Under the pieces are notes generated by a model. The model searched no databases, was not told where the DNA came from, and worked only from the letters and a program-made list of their open reading frames with translations. Both the position numbers and the translations under genes were made by a program. A stretch of DNA of 5,548 nt from JACPSX01 sp035288405 [NCBI: bacterium] (lineage in GTDB: Bacteria; JACPSX01): positions 1 through 5,548 of the forward strand of contig DATEAK010000035.1 in NCBI GenBank assembly GCA_035288405.1, read 5' to 3'. Shown one piece after another: positions 5,290 through 5,548 of this stretch. Position 1 is the stretch's first letter. Each line of letters begins with the position of its first letter.

Positions 5290-5535
5290 GTGCCGCCATA
5301 TATTCCGAAAAAGGGCGATTTCGTCATTCTCACCTTCGACCCTCAGTCCGGCCACGAACAAAAGGGGAGGCGTCCCGCACTGGTCGTGAGCAATACCCTA
5401 TTCAATAAACATACGGGCCTCGCCCTTGAGATCATCCAGCAACCGGGGCAGCGCAAGCGCCTGTATGTTTCTCTCAAGCATAAATGTCTCTTCCCCTGTA
5501 TGGATTACATACAAGCGCTGAAGTTTCAGGTCTGA
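5290..5535 (+). pseudogene. mazF: MazF/PemK-family toxin remnant with replaced C-terminus
   Basis: GTG at 5290 follows directly on the antitoxin stop. Residues 1-46 are typical of MazF/PemK endoribonucleases: YIPKKGDFVILTFDP, then GHEQKGRRPALVVS with the catalytic-type arginine R28, then NTLFNKHTGLAL. The family normally continues into a CPIT/TT segment with the second catalytic residue (T52 in E. coli MazF), and totals about 110 residues. Here homology stops at about base 5427. The remaining 35 residues look unrelated and the frame closes at 5535. The protein should not cleave RNA. The foreign tail reads better on the opposite strand (see the minus-strand partial gene). Whether this is insertion, deletion-fusion or an assembly error cannot be decided here. 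Confidence 0.65.
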
Positions 5536-5548
5536 AAGGGCGCTTCGC
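5398..5548 (-). CDS. C-terminal end of a putative AAA/DUF4143-type ATPase, partial and fused into mazF remnant
   Basis: On the minus strand a frame is open from the window edge to a TAG at 5400-5398, about 50 codons without a start. The segment DLKLQRLYVIHTGEETF followed by ERNIQALALPRLL resembles the last strand-rich part of AAA ATPases with a DUF4143/PD-(D/E)XK-like tail. There the pattern is roughly LxLxRLYVVxPGxxxFPLxxxIxALPL. This is family resemblance from memory and short. The final residues (about ARMFIE) are the reverse reading of genuine mazF sequence, so the stop is probably borrowed from the remnant and the native C-terminus ends near base 5428. ATPases of this type are often strain-variable. 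Most of the gene would lie beyond the right edge. Confidence 0.4.
   Translation of the reverse strand, partial: RSALSDLKLQRLYVIHTGEETFMLERNIQALALPRLLDDLKGEARMFIE

Noticed and set aside
5513-5545. attC-like integron recombination site at the right edge
   Set aside because: The nested inverted repeats lack the RYYYAAC/GTTRRRY core sites and lie in likely ATPase coding sequence.

Overview
The window is moderately GC-rich bacterial chromosomal DNA. The CinA protein, the short adenosine-specific kinase, and the style of the dispersed GC-rich intergenic repeats suggest a Chloroflexota (Dehalococcoidia-like) genome. That assignment rests on recalled family resemblance only and is tentative.

Left part (1-1085): the first 245 residues of CinA lie on the minus strand and run off the left edge. 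A gene-free stretch of about 350 bp follows. It holds the cinA promoter and ribosome site, a hairpin-forming GC-rich repeat (about 921-977), and a plausible promoter for the rightward genes.

Middle part (1086-3226): three tightly spaced plus-strand genes (10-bp gaps) form a probable operon. They encode an adenosine-specific kinase family protein, a class I SAM-dependent methyltransferase, and the 8-oxoguanine/Fapy glycosylase MutM (Fpg). CinA and Fpg are both linked in other bacteria to nucleotide or DNA damage housekeeping. The role of the methyltransferase is not evident.

Right-middle part (3233-4932): a minus-strand 12-helix MFS transporter of the fosmidomycin-resistance (Fsr) type converges on mutM. 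Divergently from it, on the plus strand, lies a 92-residue ferritin-like protein of the encapsulated-ferritin (EncFtn) family, with its metal-site residues present. It has no recognisable encapsulation peptide, and no shell gene is in the window. The two divergent promoters place their TTGACA -35 boxes inside the arms of a 29-bp palindrome.

Right edge (4933-5548): a two-hairpin GC-rich repeat, related to the one in the EncFtn leader, is followed by a decayed MazE/MazF-type toxin-antitoxin pair. The antitoxin has lost its normal N-terminus, apparently by a frameshift or by erosion beside the repeat. The toxin keeps only its first ~46 residues. Its tail is replaced by sequence that reads best on the opposite strand as the C-terminal end of an AAA/DUF4143-type ATPase, giving a tail-to-tail junction near 5428. 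No complete new multi-gene system is visible. The most notable items are the EncFtn without a shell, the symmetrical divergent promoter, and the rearranged toxin-antitoxin remnant.
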